This document shows positions 35,990 through 48,569 of a stretch of DNA of 64,000 nucleotides, in pieces. A program made the position numbers and the translations under genes. The number at the start of each line of letters is the position of its first letter. Position 1 is the first letter of the stretch. The stretch is from NCBI GenBank assembly GCA_021464415.1, contig CM038470.1:36574099-36638098 (forward strand), read 5' to 3'. The notes beneath the pieces were generated by a model. It searched no databases. It was not told where the DNA came from and worked only from the letters and a program-made list of their open reading frames with translations. The DNA is from Lonicera japonica. Taxonomy: Eukaryota > Streptophyta > Magnoliopsida > Dipsacales > Caprifoliaceae.

Positions 35990-37665
35990 ATCAAGCATGC
36001 CAAAAAATAAAGTCACTTACCCGAATTCAGGATGGTCGATTCTCATCCGAGGTGGTAGAGACTTTCGTTATTATTGCAGTAAAAGGAAGATATTTAGACC
36101 TTCTCTTTTAAAAAAATATTACCAAAAATAAAATGAGTTCAGATTTGTAGACTCTCTTGCGTTATTGATTAATATATGAAATTAGTAATTTGAACAGTTA
36201 CTAATGGGACAGTATTATTCTATTGCATTAGCCAATTAAATAAGAAGAATGCGTTTGATTTGAATGTTGCCCCGGCGATTATAAGAGTTTGTAATTTCAC
36301 ATGGGTAGTCAGGGTTCAATTTTCCCTCCACTTATGTGAAGCATTATTTCCAACTTACATATCGCTCGTTCAAAAAAAATTAGGTTAATTTTTACATAAA
36401 AAAGGTAAAGAAATCTGAATTATTATCTTATTATTAGTGTTTGATAGGGAGAGTTAACGAATATAATTATAAAATGTTAAAATCTTACATGATTTCTCAA
36501 TAAATTAATTAAAACAATTTGTATACAAACTTTTATTATGCAATTTAAAGTTATCATGCCAAGTTCTCTAAGGTTAACAATTACATTGAATTTTTGGATT
36601 GAGAAGATAAAACTATAATTTTCCAAGATATTAGAAAATTAATGAAACCAAATTTATTGAGTAATATTACTCGTGTTTTTCCCATGAAACCCTTGTTGAG
36701 TGTCATATTATTCTTTTTTGAAATATCTTTTGTGGATATTATTACACGATAATAAACAAGTTTAATTGTTAACTATTCTCCCGGACTTAAGTTCTTTAAT
36801 TTCCTTTGAAATGTCTCAAATTAAGTGCCAACCTCCCAACATTTTTTGTGACGTAATCAACTTTTCAAATTTCTTGGTACCACACAAGTTTTGGTCGCAG
36901 CCATATAATATACTGAATTTGATATATTTTTCAAAATGTGAAAGTCAAACTAGACATTCAATTTAAGATTGAGTGATTAATATTATGTATGTTGAAAATA
37001 ACTAGTCTCTTCTTTTAAAAAAAAATGCCAAACACTAGAAATAACACAAAACGAGTTAATTGTTCTAGTGATAAATGAGTTTCACCTTAATCTCAATGTT
37101 TTACGTTTTTGTTTCATTAGTTTCAAGTAAAGTATTAATCTACCTCCCCCAATGTGATAGTATAAGTTTGCTCGGAAAAAAAATATATATATCAATTATT
37201 AATTCAAAACCCCATTAATTTTTTATTTTTTTTTAAATTATGTATAAAATTTCAAATATGAACTAGTACTAATTATTAATTTTAAATTACCTGACTTTTT
37301 TTATTGGAGGTCAAATCTTATCCATGTATTACATCACAATGCGGTGTAGGGACCCACTTGCGAATAATTCTTATATCAAAATATTGAATTTTGAATTAAA
37401 ACAAATTGCATAAAAGTGCATAAAATTTTGTCGCCAGTAACATCAAGCTGATGGTTCCTGAATTCAGCCCACCAAAAGTTGCATCTTCTTTTCGATTCTT
37501 TTCCTTTTTATTTAATTTTTTCCGAAAGTCACTATATTTTATTTAAAATGAAAAAAAAGTATTTCTTTTTAAAAAATAAAATAAAAAGCTACTATCATTA
37601 ATAACATCCAACCATTAGAACAATAATGAAGAATTATTTCAGAAAATTTATAAATTTCGTAAATA
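35990..37665. other. Intergenic stretch without a gene
   Basis: AT-rich spacer upstream of the 110-residue gene. The frames at 35937 and 36766 are unsupported. No bounded element was recognised. Confidence 0.6.
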
Positions 37666-38210
37666 AATAGTCAATATGTGTTTTAAATAGAAAAATAATA
37701 ATTTATACATATCATTATCAAGAAACAAAGGTAGCTCTCTATTATATTTTGTAGGGACCCGAGCAAATTTTGAAAGAAAAAATCTTCAAACAAAAAACTT
37801 GCAGTGAAAAATAGGGTTCCAGTCACGTGGATGAGAAGAGAAGCGTTGATTTGAGAATAATAGGCGGCATTTTTTTTCCTAAAATAGACGATCGTGTAAA
37901 TAGACGGAAGGGAAAAAAGGGCGTTAAATTATGGGTTAAAGAAAACGACGTAGTTTTGATATTGTTTTAAATAAGATTAAATTTAAACCATCGTATATAA
38001 ATAAAGCATGAAGATTTAAGCAAATCTCCTCTAGAGCAGCCGGATCTGACTTGTGATATGCCGACAATAATTTTCTATGAGTGTTGACAATTCAATAAAA
38101 TATTGGGTTTTTTTTTTCAAATGTTTTAAGATTTGGTCCCTGAATTCCAAACTTTAAAACTAGTGATCTAAGTTGACAAAATTTAACAGATGCAGGTTTT
38201 GGAGACAAAT

Positions 38211-38468
38211 ATGAGCTCACAATATTTATTATTCACAGTATGTGTCATAGAATTTATTACGGTATCTATTCAATCGAGCAATATTGTCTCACACACCAAT
38301 GAAATTTGCCTCACACTAACAATATTTGTCTCAAATTACATGGGCTCACACTATCTATCATTCACGGTATGTGTCATAGAATTTATCACGGTATCTATTC
38401 AAGAGAACAGTATTGTCTCAGACATCAATGAAATTTGTCTCACACTAATCGTATTTGTCTCAAATTAC
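38211..38468 (+). repeat. 129-bp tandem duplication in block C1
   Basis: Two copies, 38211-38339 and 38340-38468, each start atgNgctcacaNtat. Because 129 is a multiple of three, the unit makes a repeated-looking open frame (38190-38498). Block C2 has one copy (about 45610-45740). Confidence 0.85.
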
Positions 38469-39663
38469 ACGAACATTATATCCTTTCAGGCTCTATGAGT
38501 CTTAAATTTTACAAATGCGGGAAAAAAAAAAAAAAAAAAAAAACACCACCACTAGAGTCCAAATTCAGGAGCCACCTTTTACTTTCTAGCTAGACAATGA
38601 GATCGTGGTGTTAAAATGTCTCAGTAAAAAAATCATCTCTTTTTTTTTTTTTTTCAATTTTTCTTTGCAAGCATATCGATCAATTGTACTTAATTCGTGG
38701 GATACCCTTCAAGATTATTTTATGTGGGAAGTTTAATCTCCTCTTCATTTTCGTCTCTATTCATTTGTGAAATATTGCATGTGCAGACGGGAGTTAGAAA
38801 TTTTTTATTTTTTTTTGGGTGGGGGAACTTCAACAAAGAATGTATAACGAAAGAAATCTTGAAACTATATCAGAATATGTTAAAGAAAATTTGCAATGGA
38901 GAGTATAAAGTTGAGATGAAGGACCATTGATAAAAGCTAATGGCCTTATAATCCGTTAACATCCTCCTTATCTTTATAATAAGGAGATCTTGAGTTCGAT
39001 CCACATGAACGTGATTATTGAGTTTATCATTGTGTCTACCTTTGTGATTCTTGTGATGGCTGTGTATCCACCCTTTGTGGTGATTGTTGCTGATTATGGC
39101 ATATTCAGAAAAAGAATCATGGATAAAAAGTAAAAAGTGGGAATGGAGAGAAGTAGGTAAATATAAAAGTTGGAGAGAAAAAGTGAACTGAGATACCTCT
39201 TTATAATTAAGGGAGCACTTCAACAAAATTAATAGGACACTTTATATAGGTGGGCTAGGTTTGTGCTCGGGCCCCACTTTCCATCTTTTTCACTTCCCAT
39301 AGTTATTTCCATCGTTCTCACCTCCCATAGTTAATTGATGAGTTAATTGTTTATATTAAATTTATGGTACTCAATATGAACTATGGTAAAAAAATTGGTA
39401 AAAAGATAATTACAGCGGCTAATTTGTAGCCAATGAAGTTCCTCAATGGTTACCTGAGTTAATTACATAACTGTTTACTTAATTTGTTTAAAAAACACAA
39501 ATAAGTGTTTAATAAATTGAAAATATCACTACTAAATTAATATATTTTTTGTTTGAATTACATCCGTGATTTGAACCTTTGAACGTATATTTTAAGGCCG
39601 TCGGTACTATAATGCATCAGCGAATAGCACATTATTAAAATGTAAAACTAAATAATACATTTA

Positions 39664-40192
39664 GGGTGCGTTTGATTGGCAACATTTTCCATGAAAAATG
39701 AACATTTTTCACTTGATTTGACAATTTAAGATATTTGATTGGCTTTTTTTTCTAGGCAATTCAATTCCCACTTTTGCCTCATACATGTGCATTTTCAAGG
39801 CAATTGAGGGAAATGTTTTCTTTGGGGGAGGTGGTTTTTTGTTTTCCATACTTGGTCATGGTTCACGAGACAAGGTTTTTACCATTTTTTACATTAAAAA
39901 TGTCATAACTTAAAATATAAAATTCAAAATGATATAAAATTTTAATATTTAAAATGTAATAATCAAGATTAATTAAACAAGATCCATTATGACTATATAA
40001 TTATGTAAAAAAAATACCAATAATTTTTTCTACATTAAAAATGCCATAACACAACCAATATTTTCCGGGTAAAAAATTAAGGCAATCAAACACACTACAC
40101 TACATTTTCCATACAACTCAATTCTAGGCAATTCAATTGTCTGTAACTTATTTTCTTTCTATGCAAATTTCATACTTACAATTAAACGCACC
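39664..40192. mobile_element. PIF/Harbinger-type MITE, ~529 bp
   Basis: Left end GGGTGCGTTTGATTGGCAAC and right end ACAATTAAACGCACC are inverted relatives. Internal ccatgaaaaatg and ggcaattcaatt motifs are repeated in both arms. Block C2 (about 46918-46930) lacks the insertion. The target duplication is probably TTA, but the right junction is off by one base. Confidence 0.65.
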
Positions 40193-40609
40193 ATTAATAT
40201 AACTATTTAGTAGATGAAAATAACATAAATGTTATTTTACTAACGTACTAAATAATATATAAAAAAGACCCGCACTATTTATTTTGCTTGGGGCCCAAAA
40301 TATTTTGGGCCGCATCCGGGCACTTTTATCTTAACAAATACATCGAGACCGGTGTTTCCGGTACTCTCTCTAGCAGTTGGGTGCTTGTGTCTTCACTCTA
40401 GGCCTTGCTTTAAAGTTCCCTTTTCTTTCTTGTAATGCTCAAGTTGTAATATTATCATTGTATCAATTAGTGAAATATTTATGCGTTATAAGAATGTTGT
40501 GATGAACTTCCATTGATCGGGTTACGCCTCATTGTTTACAATACATCGAAATACATATCACTACCTAGGTGTGCGCATTGTATATAAATTACGTTGTAGA
40601 CACCCAGCA

Positions 40610-41265
40610 ATTGTTGTCGGATCAAGCTTCGACGATGGTCAGTGGAACTTTGACAGTGGGACACGGTGGTGGTAGACGGTGGTGATTAAATATCTCATTT
40701 TTTTTTAGAAAAAAATAAAAGAAATGAAGAAAATGTATTTTAAGTAAAGAAAAATAAGCGTTTTTATTTTGAACTTGGAAAGCAAGTGTCATTCCTTTAG
40801 ATAAAATTATAGAATGAGCCCTTTTAACCCATTGCATCTTATTTAAAATTAATATGATAATTATAAAATTTTAATACCTTTAATTTCATAAATTAGAATG
40901 TGGATTTAATTTTTTTTAGGGTAAAAGATCAAATAGTACAATGAACTTTACACATTTTTACAAAAAAAACATACTTTTTTATGACTATTTTGACAACAAA
41001 CTTTTAATTTATTTACAAAATTGGTAAAAGTAGCAGTAATGCGAATCATTATGTATCACCCAAAATGTAAACAAATTAAAAGTTTGTTGTCAAAATAACA
41101 GGAAAAAAAAAGTATGTTCCCATTTTGTAAAAAAGTGTAAAGTTTATTGTGATTTTTGGTCTTTTATCCTTTTTCAATTCGTAATAAGCACTCTCCAATC
41201 ATTTTGTGCAACTCTGATATATGATGCTATTTTAACTCATAAGTTGGATTTCATCCCTTATGATT
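40610..41265. other. Intergenic stretch without a gene
   Basis: AT-rich spacer. A foldback is visible in 40925-41160 (gtaaaagatcaaatagtac… against …ggtcttttatcc, with caaaatNacaNgaaa and tttacaaaattgg arms), which suggests another small MITE. No gene. Confidence 0.5.
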
Positions 41266-41269
41266 TATG

Positions 41270-41520
41270 ATGGATCCGGCTCCTCTAGAGTGGTGAAAAT
41301 CACTCTAAGGGAGATTTGCTTGAATCTACACCCTTTATTTAATTTCTATTTGATGGCTTAGATTTAATCTTATTTTAAACAATATCAGAATTGTCATTTT
41401 TTTAACCTATAATTTAATGCTATTTTCTTCCTTTCGTCTGCTTACACAATCTTTTATTTTAGAAAAAAATAATAATATCCTTATGCTTCTCCTCTTCGCT
41501 TCTCTTCCCATATGAGCTCC
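41270..41520 (-). repeat. Inverted copy of the start of block C
   Basis: Read on the minus strand, this matches 45195-45460 and, less completely, 37825-38060. Shared features are gaagagaagNgaggNg, gattgtgtaa…agacggaagg, tattgttttaaa, and the end …cactctagagNagccggatcc. It is therefore a dispersed repeat with three copies in the window, two direct and one inverted. Confidence 0.75.
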
Positions 41521-41757
41521 ATCGGTGGAGACGCTATTTTGGATGTCAACTAGTATATTATCATGCATTCAGTTCATATTCATGCTCGTGAACCTCGAAT
41601 TCATGATCCTGTGTATCGTATTTGTTTACCACTCTGGCCGTGAGAAGGCAATCACCCTTAATTTGGAGGTAAAAGATATTGTTATTCTAATTTATGCATA
41701 ATGGGTGTTTAAGTATGTTTTCCACTACAGTGTTGGTTTGGTTCCAACATTTTTTAC

Positions 41758-42595
41758 TAGTGGCGAAGCAAAGATTTCAGCTAAGGGTGGCGAAATTCAA
41801 AGTACATCAAATCATATTTAAAGTTTTAAAATTTTAACACAAACATAATAGCATTAATGATAATGGTTCATACAACTCAAATAGAAAATGTGAACATTTA
41901 CGAGAAATTACAATAACATTTAACGGTTTTTCATATTGTGGAAGTATTGTAAAACTTCCTCTTTGTCAATGTTATTGAAAATTTCTTATTCAATGTATGT
42001 CACTAAACAATCATTCATAAATTCAGCTCCCATTCAGTTGCGTAGCGCACTCTTGATGATATTCATTGCCTACAAAACTCGTTCAACAATTGCCATTGTA
42101 GTAGATAAGAGTAAGGCCAACTTGACAAGCAAATACACTAATAGCTAATTAATATGTATTTCGGTTTCAACTATTTTTTGAGCAAGCTCACCAATCCCTT
42201 TAAAACCAAAAAAGTTATTATTACACTTCACATTTTTGATATATAGTTTTGAAGTTTGGACCCTTTGTGTAGTGGAGGAGAGAGATGACCGTGAGACTGT
42301 GAGTGAAACTATGGTCAATAAGAGAATGAGTGAGAGAACCTAAGAGCTTTTTTTATTAATGACAAAGCCACAGAGGTGAGAAAGAGATGCCCCTATTTTG
42401 TTTTAATTCAAACTTGAAGAGTTTTCAATTATTCCCTGAAGTTTTTTCCCTTACACTTAAGTACTCTCTAGTATAAGTTTCTGCGCATGAGTCCCTATAT
42501 CCTTTTTTTCCAAAAATACCCCATATATAGTAATAAAAAAAATCAAAATCAAGGGAGCACGTGCCCCCCACCCTCGTCAATGTAGCTACGCCCCT
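41758..42595. mobile_element. hAT element with transposase remnant, 838 bp
   Basis: Ends are TAGTGGCGAAGCAAAG and, inverted, AGGGGCGTAGCTACATTG. Flanking 8-mers ttttttac (41750-41757) and tttttaac (42596-42603) agree at seven of eight positions. Inside, on the minus strand, is a broken hAT transposase C-terminus. Internal deletion has removed most of the coding region. Confidence 0.8.
41919..42130 (-). pseudogene. hAT transposase C-terminal remnant
   Basis: The minus-strand frame reads ...TMAIVERVL*AMNIIKSALR and then ...FMNDCLVTYIE*EIFNNI. This matches the hAT-family dimerisation region, where plant proteins of the TTF-type zinc-finger/hAT group carry a TVERAFSAM-like core followed by MNDCLVTYIE. 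At least three in-frame stops interrupt it, so it is inactive. It lies next to the left TIR, as expected for the 3' end of a transposase gene. Confidence 0.8.
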
Positions 42596-42599
42596 TTTT

Positions 42600-43845
42600 T
42601 AACTATATAGGAATCCTTATTTGTAAGTGAAGCTTCTAAACTTTATATGTGACAATGCCAGTTTTTGATTCTAGGGAAGTGTGGAAAACTTGAACCAAAT
42701 AAGCATTAATCTAGAATTTGTATCAATTTCATTATCGTGTTACTCGTTTCTAATGTTTTAGTTTGTGTTCTATCGAGGCAACATAATTGCAACTGCACTG
42801 AAAGTGTTCAATATCATGCCTAAAAGGCCAAAAAAAAGGGAACGAGAGAGGCTCGTACGTAGGCACTTGGTAACTCCTGAGGCATAAATTATCTCGGGTC
42901 ATTTTAAGAATGGTAATATTTTGTAAGACTATTTGCAGTGCATAGTGGGAAAAGGTTAATATGCCTTTTATGCTGCCCCATTGCTAAGTGTTGCAAGCTA
43001 TATTTGGAGGAAAAAAGCTAAAGCTAAAGCAAAGGCATAAATACAGGCTGGCAATTATTTATATAGCACGACATATTAAGTGTTGGGGCAGAACAGGTCA
43101 GCTTCCACGACACATCATGTGTCGTGTGGGGGAAAATTAATTTGCTGCCACGATTCACATCTATCGTGCAAGCTAGATTTAGCAATTTAGCTCTGCAGCA
43201 CTTCCTTGATTCATAAGTTAAAAACATATTTAAACACTACGGGGTTGTTTGGTGGATGTTTTGAGTTGAGTTTTTAAAATATGGTGTTTGGTAGAATTTA
43301 GAAGTATGTTGAAAAGTGAATTTGGTTTTTGTTTGAGTTTTTTTCAACCAACTAAAAAATCTCATAAAAAAAGTTCAAAAAATAGTCACAATGGATCTTA
43401 TTTTATAGATATCGACGAGTATGTTTTAAATATATTTTTTATTTAATTTTGATTTTTGAATTTAAAATTATGGTGTTTTAAAAATTTTTTTAAAGAGAGA
43501 AAGTAAAGTGAAATAAATTTTGAAAAAATGTAAAAGTAGAGTTGATTTTGAGTTGAGTTTTTAAAATTTTGGAAAAAAAATAAATAAACAGATACTAAAT
43601 AGGGGCTACATTTTTCCACTATGTAATGGAGATGGTCTAAGCAGCTTCTTTCTTCTTTTTCTTCTCTTATCCCCCTTTTTACAATATAAAAGCATTTTGT
43701 AGCATTTGTTCAAAACAAGTTGGGTGAGTAATATGTTTACTTATTTACCATAGCTGTTGCTAAAACATTTCTTATGAGCAAAATGTATACAAGTGCTCTG
43801 GATACTGGTTATGTGGATACTAGTTTCTCATGATCATTTTAATTC
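42600..43845. other. Intergenic stretch with small foldbacks
   Basis: No gene. A perfect 10-bp inverted repeat with a 1-nt spacer lies at 43106-43126 (CACGACACAT / ATGTGTCGTG), with related words at 43058 and 43149. A MITE-like left end (ggggttgtttggtggatgttt) begins at 43241, with an uncertain right end near 43595-43610. Confidence 0.5.
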
Positions 43846-43850
43846 TTTAA

Positions 43851-44160
43851 GGCTCCGTTTGATAACGACATAGTAAATAATAGCTCAAGTTAATTGATTT
43901 TTGTGAGAACTTAAAAATGAGTTGAGTGATGTGTCGAGACATTTTCCTACTTTTCCTCTTTTGCAATGGAATTTTTTTTTTTGGGTACTGAGAAAGACAA
44001 ATTTTCACAAAAAAGCAAAGGGGGATGAAGGAGATCTAATAAAAAAAAGTAATATGAATGAGATGAAATGCATCTTCTCCATCACTCTACTCATTTTCCA
44101 ACTACTCACGAAAATTAATGATTAACATTGTTTTTCTCCATATAAAAAACTAACTAAACA
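43851..44160. mobile_element. hAT-type MITE, ~310 bp
   Basis: It begins with the clear terminus GGCTCCGTTTGATAACGAC. The interior foldback arms match the 18224 copy (tgatttttgtgagaacttaaaaatgag against ctcattttccaactactcacg). The right TIR has decayed (ataaaaaactaactaaacacc). Confidence 0.65.
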
Positions 44161-44164
44161 CCAT

Positions 44165-45065
44165 TGCAAAGAGAATATATAAAATGAGATCATAAGAATA
44201 TTTTAAAAGGTTAATAAAGTCTAACTAGAAGAAAATAATTATGCAATTGATACTTTCATTATTCTAACTTGAGTGACATAACATATTACGAAAGTGACGA
44301 AATCAGTAAAAACTAGATAAAAAAAATAAAAAAATAGCACTAGATTAAAATATGAAAATTTAACTTTGACGTTATATTGGGTTTACCTTTATAAGAGCTT
44401 TTTATACCAAGTGAACAAGAAGGGAAAAATATATCATAAAATATGTCATAAAAAAGTTGATTCTGAAGAGAGAAAGAAGAGTAAATTAAAAAATACAAGT
44501 CATGTTTGGTGAATCATTAAGATAACTAATTGAGTTTGAGTACAATTTTTCCAATCAATTGAAAAAACTACTCATTTAAACATGAATCAATAACATAAAA
44601 AAGATGAATAATTATGATGCTAATTAATTCATTCATTCCAAGTCTAATAATAACACAAATGGAACAATATAATGCATGATAATGTAGGGGTTTCGATTAG
44701 GTAATGTTTCTTTGTTTATAGTTAAAGGGAGAGATTTAAATCTCTTTTTTTATTAAAAAACAATGACATTTGCACAGTAACTACATTACATGTATTGCTC
44801 TAACATTATATTTGACTCTTGTAAATACGATAGTAACTAATTGACTTAGAAATTCTATACCTAAAGCAACAAAAATTATATTATATTATTTTGATTGGCT
44901 TAAATTCCACAATTGAGTGAAAACCCTCTTCATTAATGGCCAATAGCATTACTGTTTATATATCTGTATATTAGTTATTTTGCATAAATATAATATAAGA
45001 GATTAAGTTGGGGAAGTATATATTTATGTTCATTAATGTATATTAGTGAATATACTAGATTCAAC
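44165..45065. other. Intergenic stretch without a gene
   Basis: AT-rich spacer between a MITE and block C2; nothing further is recognised. Confidence 0.6.
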
Positions 45066-45069
45066 TGAT

Positions 45070-47426
45070 TTGTGTTTGAAATAGAAAAAAAAATCATACC
45101 GTTCATTATCGAGAAACAAAGGCACCTCTCTATACTTTGTAGGGACCCGAGCAAATTTTTAAAGAAAAATTCTTCAAACAAAAAAGTTGCAACAAAAATA
45201 GTCGTGTGGAAGAGAAGAGAGGCGTAAATTTGAGAATAATAGGCGACATTTTTTTTTTCTTGAGATAAACGATCGTGTAATCATATGGAAGGAAGAAAAT
45301 GACTATTAATTATGGTCTAAGTAAAACAACATAATTTTGAAATTGTTTTAAACAATATTAAATCTAAACCACCTGATATAAATAAAAAATGAAGACTTAA
45401 GAGAATCTTCTCTAGAGTGATTTTCACCGCTCTAGAGTAGCCGGATCCGACTTGTGATACGCTGAGAAAAAAATAATTTGAGTGTTGACAAATCAGTAAA
45501 ATATTGGATTTTTTTTAAATGTTTTAGGATCTGGTCCCTGAAATCAAAACTTTAAAACTTGCGATCTATGTTGATAAAATTTAACGGATGCCGATTTTGG
45601 AGACAAATATGGACTCACAGTATTTATTATGCACATTATGTGTCATAGAATTTATCATGGTATTTATTAAAGCGAACAATATCTATCTCAAACACCAATA
45701 AGATTTGCCTCACACTAGTAATATATGTCTCAAATTATACAAACATTATATGCTTTTAGGCTCTACAAGTCTTAAATTTTACAAATGCGGACAGTATTAA
45801 AAAAAAAAAAAAAAATTTGTCCAAACTCAAGAACCATATTAACCTTTTTACTTTTTAGACAATGAGCTCGTGGTGTTTGCTTAAATGTCTCAGTAAAAAC
45901 TGAACTCTTTTTTTTTAATTGTTCTTTGCAAGCATATCGATCAATTGTACTGTAGTTGTGTGGAAGTCTACTCCAGTCATTTGGCACCCTTCAAGATTAT
46001 TTTATGTTGGAAATTTAATCTCCTCTTCATTTTCGTCTCTATTTATGTGTAAAAGATTGCGCAGACCGGGAGTTAGAATTTTCTTTTTTTTGGGTGGGGT
46101 ACTTCAACAAAAAAAGTATAATGGAAGAAATCTTGAGACTATGCCAGAATATGTCAAGGAAAATTTGAAATGGAGAAGATAAAATTGAGATGAAGAACCA
46201 TTCATAAAAGCGAACGGTCTTGTAATCTGTTGGCATTCTTCTTATCTTCATAACAAGGAGATCTTAAGTTCAATTCACATGGACGTGGTTATTGAATTCA
46301 TTATTGTGTCCACCTTTGTGATTCTTGTGATGGTTATATATCCACCCTTTGTGGTGATTGTTGCCGAGTATGGCATATTCAGAAAAAGAACTATGGATAA
46401 AAAGTAAAAAGTGGGAATGGAGAGACGTAAGTAAGTATAAAAGTTGGAGAGAAAAAGTGAATTGAGACACCTCTTTATAATTAAGTGAGCACTTCAACAA
46501 AATTAGTGGGGTACTTTCCGAGCCGACCCACGTATATAGGCGGGTTAGGCATGTGCCTAGGGCCCCACTTTCCATTGTTCTCACTTCTCTTAATTAATTA
46601 ATAAGTTAATTGTTTACATTTAAATTTATGGTATTCAATATGAACTGTGGTAAAAAATTGGTAAGAAGATAATTACGGCACCTAATTTCTAGCCAATGAA
46701 GTTCCTCAACAATTCCCTTATAATTACATAACTGTTTACTTAATTTGTTCAAAAAACACAAATAAGTGTTTAATAAATTGAAAATATCACTACTAAATTG
46801 ATATGCTTTTTGTTTGAATTATAACTGTAATTTGAACCTTTGAACATATCATTTAAGGCCGTCAGTACTATAATGCATTCATGAATAGTATATTATCGAA
46901 ATGTAAAACTAATTAATACATCTGATACGACTATTTAGTAGATGAAAATAGCATAAATATCATTTTACTAGTATGCTTAATAATATAAAAAAAATGTCCA
47001 CTCTATTTATTTTGCCTAAGACCCCAAATGACTTTGGGCCGCATCCGCGCACTTTTATCTTGACAAAAGGTACATAGAGTAAACTTAAAATTTTGGTGGG
47101 GACTTGTCCCACCAAAGAGTACATTTAACCCACCATTAAGGCTGATTCAACAACTCTGAGTTCTGCGTTAATGCTCCTAAACTGGTATACATTGAGACTG
47201 TGGTGTCTCCGGTGCTCACTCTCTCTTTCTAGCATTTGCTTTAGAGTTCCCTTTTCTTTCTTGTTATGCTCAAGTTGTAATATTATCATTGTATCAGTTA
47301 GTGAAATATTTACGCGTTATGAGAATATTGTCATGAAATTCCATCGATCGGGTTACGACTCATTGTTTACAACGCATCGAAATACATATCACTATCTAGG
47401 TGCGCATATTGTATATAAGTTACGTA
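45070..47426 (+). repeat. Duplicated block C, copy 2
   Basis: This is the second copy of 37670-40605, in the same orientation about 7.4 kb away, without the tandem 129-bp unit and the Harbinger MITE. The frames at 45919-46251 and 46270-46584 correspond to unsupported frames in copy 1. 46500-46570 contains extra sequence (gagccgacccacgtatatagg) not in copy 1. Confidence 0.85.
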
Positions 47427-47429
47427 CGA

Positions 47430-48460
47430 TGTTAAACCAATTAAAAAAATAAAAAATTACTTCCAGCTATTATCCAATGATTAATTTTGACTGATATGCA
47501 ATTTGATAAAGTGAAAGTTTGTAAATTTATATTTGCATATAGAACATCTATGTAATACTGGGACCAGATTAACACATTCACCTCAGAAAATTTAAGGAAA
47601 GAAAAGAAGGAACAACTCCTAATGAACCCTACATATACACAAAGTGAAGTTTGAAGTTAAAAGTATCCCAAGGACAATAGATTTTAACGATGTCTACCAT
47701 TTTTCATAAATCAAGCTATGTTTAACTTCCTATAATTCTTTAGTGAGTAATCGTAACTTTGTCAAATTAAATGATCATGTTGTTAGATTAAATGACGTGT
47801 GAAGAAGTGGATTGGTCAATTATGTAAGATTTAAAAAAAAACACTAACCAATGTACTTTCTATCATATCATTTAGTCCTAGTAACTTTGCTATTTAATTT
47901 GGTACACCGGTAATTATTCTTAATTAGTTTTCATTGATGTGAAATTCAAAGAAATTTTCATTAACAGATTCCACTTCTATCTCTTTCCTCAGGATATTCC
48001 AAAGCATTAGAATCCAAAGATCACTTTAATTGGTATCTCAAAGTCCATTGAGTGTACATTTACATAAGGTTCTCTGCACACACAATGTTACGATACTCCA
48101 ATATTCTAGAATTATACAACTAGCACGGATTAAATCATAGACAAATTCGAATCACACAAGATGCACAAGAGAAAAGCTGTTATATATATATGTAACGGCG
48201 GATTCAAAATTTTAAGTTTTTTAAGTTAAGGGGACAAAAATTAATTTAATACAGTTATTCTAGCATGCTAATTTATACTTTAGATAGCACATATTGTTAC
48301 TATTTTTCTATTTTTAATGCTTCTCATGTGGTATAAAAGAAATGGATAAAGTTGACTTTTGAACAAAGTAATTCGGAGTTAAAATAGAGAAGATCTAAAT
48401 AAAAGAATAATTGGGAAAATACTAAAGAGGAGCACTATCTCAGGTTAAGGGGGAAAAAAA
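47430..48460. other. Intergenic stretch without a gene
   Basis: AT-rich spacer. A hAT-like end (taacggcggattcaaaattt) starts at about 48193, but I found no partner end. Confidence 0.5.
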
Positions 48461-48462
48461 AA

Positions 48463-48530
48463 CTTTCTAGCTCAAGTGGTAGTGCAGCAAGTCTCCAAAC
48501 CAAGGTACAAATCCTGGCGAAGCAATTTCT
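48463..48530 (+). repeat. tRNA-like (SINE head) sequence
   Basis: An A-box-like tagctcaagtggtag is followed 30 bases later by ggtacaaatcctgg, which fits a B box at 9 of 11 positions. There is no good acceptor stem, so it is a pseudo-tRNA or SINE head, not a tRNA gene. Confidence 0.45.
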
Positions 48531-48569
48531 TTTTAATAGCATAGCTAAAGCTATATGTGGGCTTTTTTA

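Larger units (their letters stand above)
37670..40605 (+). repeat. Duplicated block C, copy 1
   Basis: It is colinear with 45070-47426. Shared text includes ttgtagggacccgagcaaa, gtgtcatagaattta, tttaggctct, ccttcaagattattttatg, gagttcgatccacatg, gggccgcatccg and caatacatcgaaatacatatcac. This copy has a duplicated 129-bp unit and a 529-bp Harbinger-type insertion that copy 2 lacks. Long frames in it (38697-38930, 38870-39226) recur in copy 2 only in part and carry no family features, so I do not call genes. A tRNA-like B box (gagttcgatcc) lies near 38994. Confidence 0.85.

Noticed and set aside
38190..38498. Repeat-containing 102-codon protein
   Set aside because: The repeat is a non-coding 129-bp tandem duplication divisible by three; block C2 does not keep the frame.
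46270..46584. 104-codon frame, with a 118-codon relative at 38870-39226
   Set aside because: The two are paralogous because the DNA block is duplicated. The shared region is a SINE-like or repeat sequence and there is no domain.
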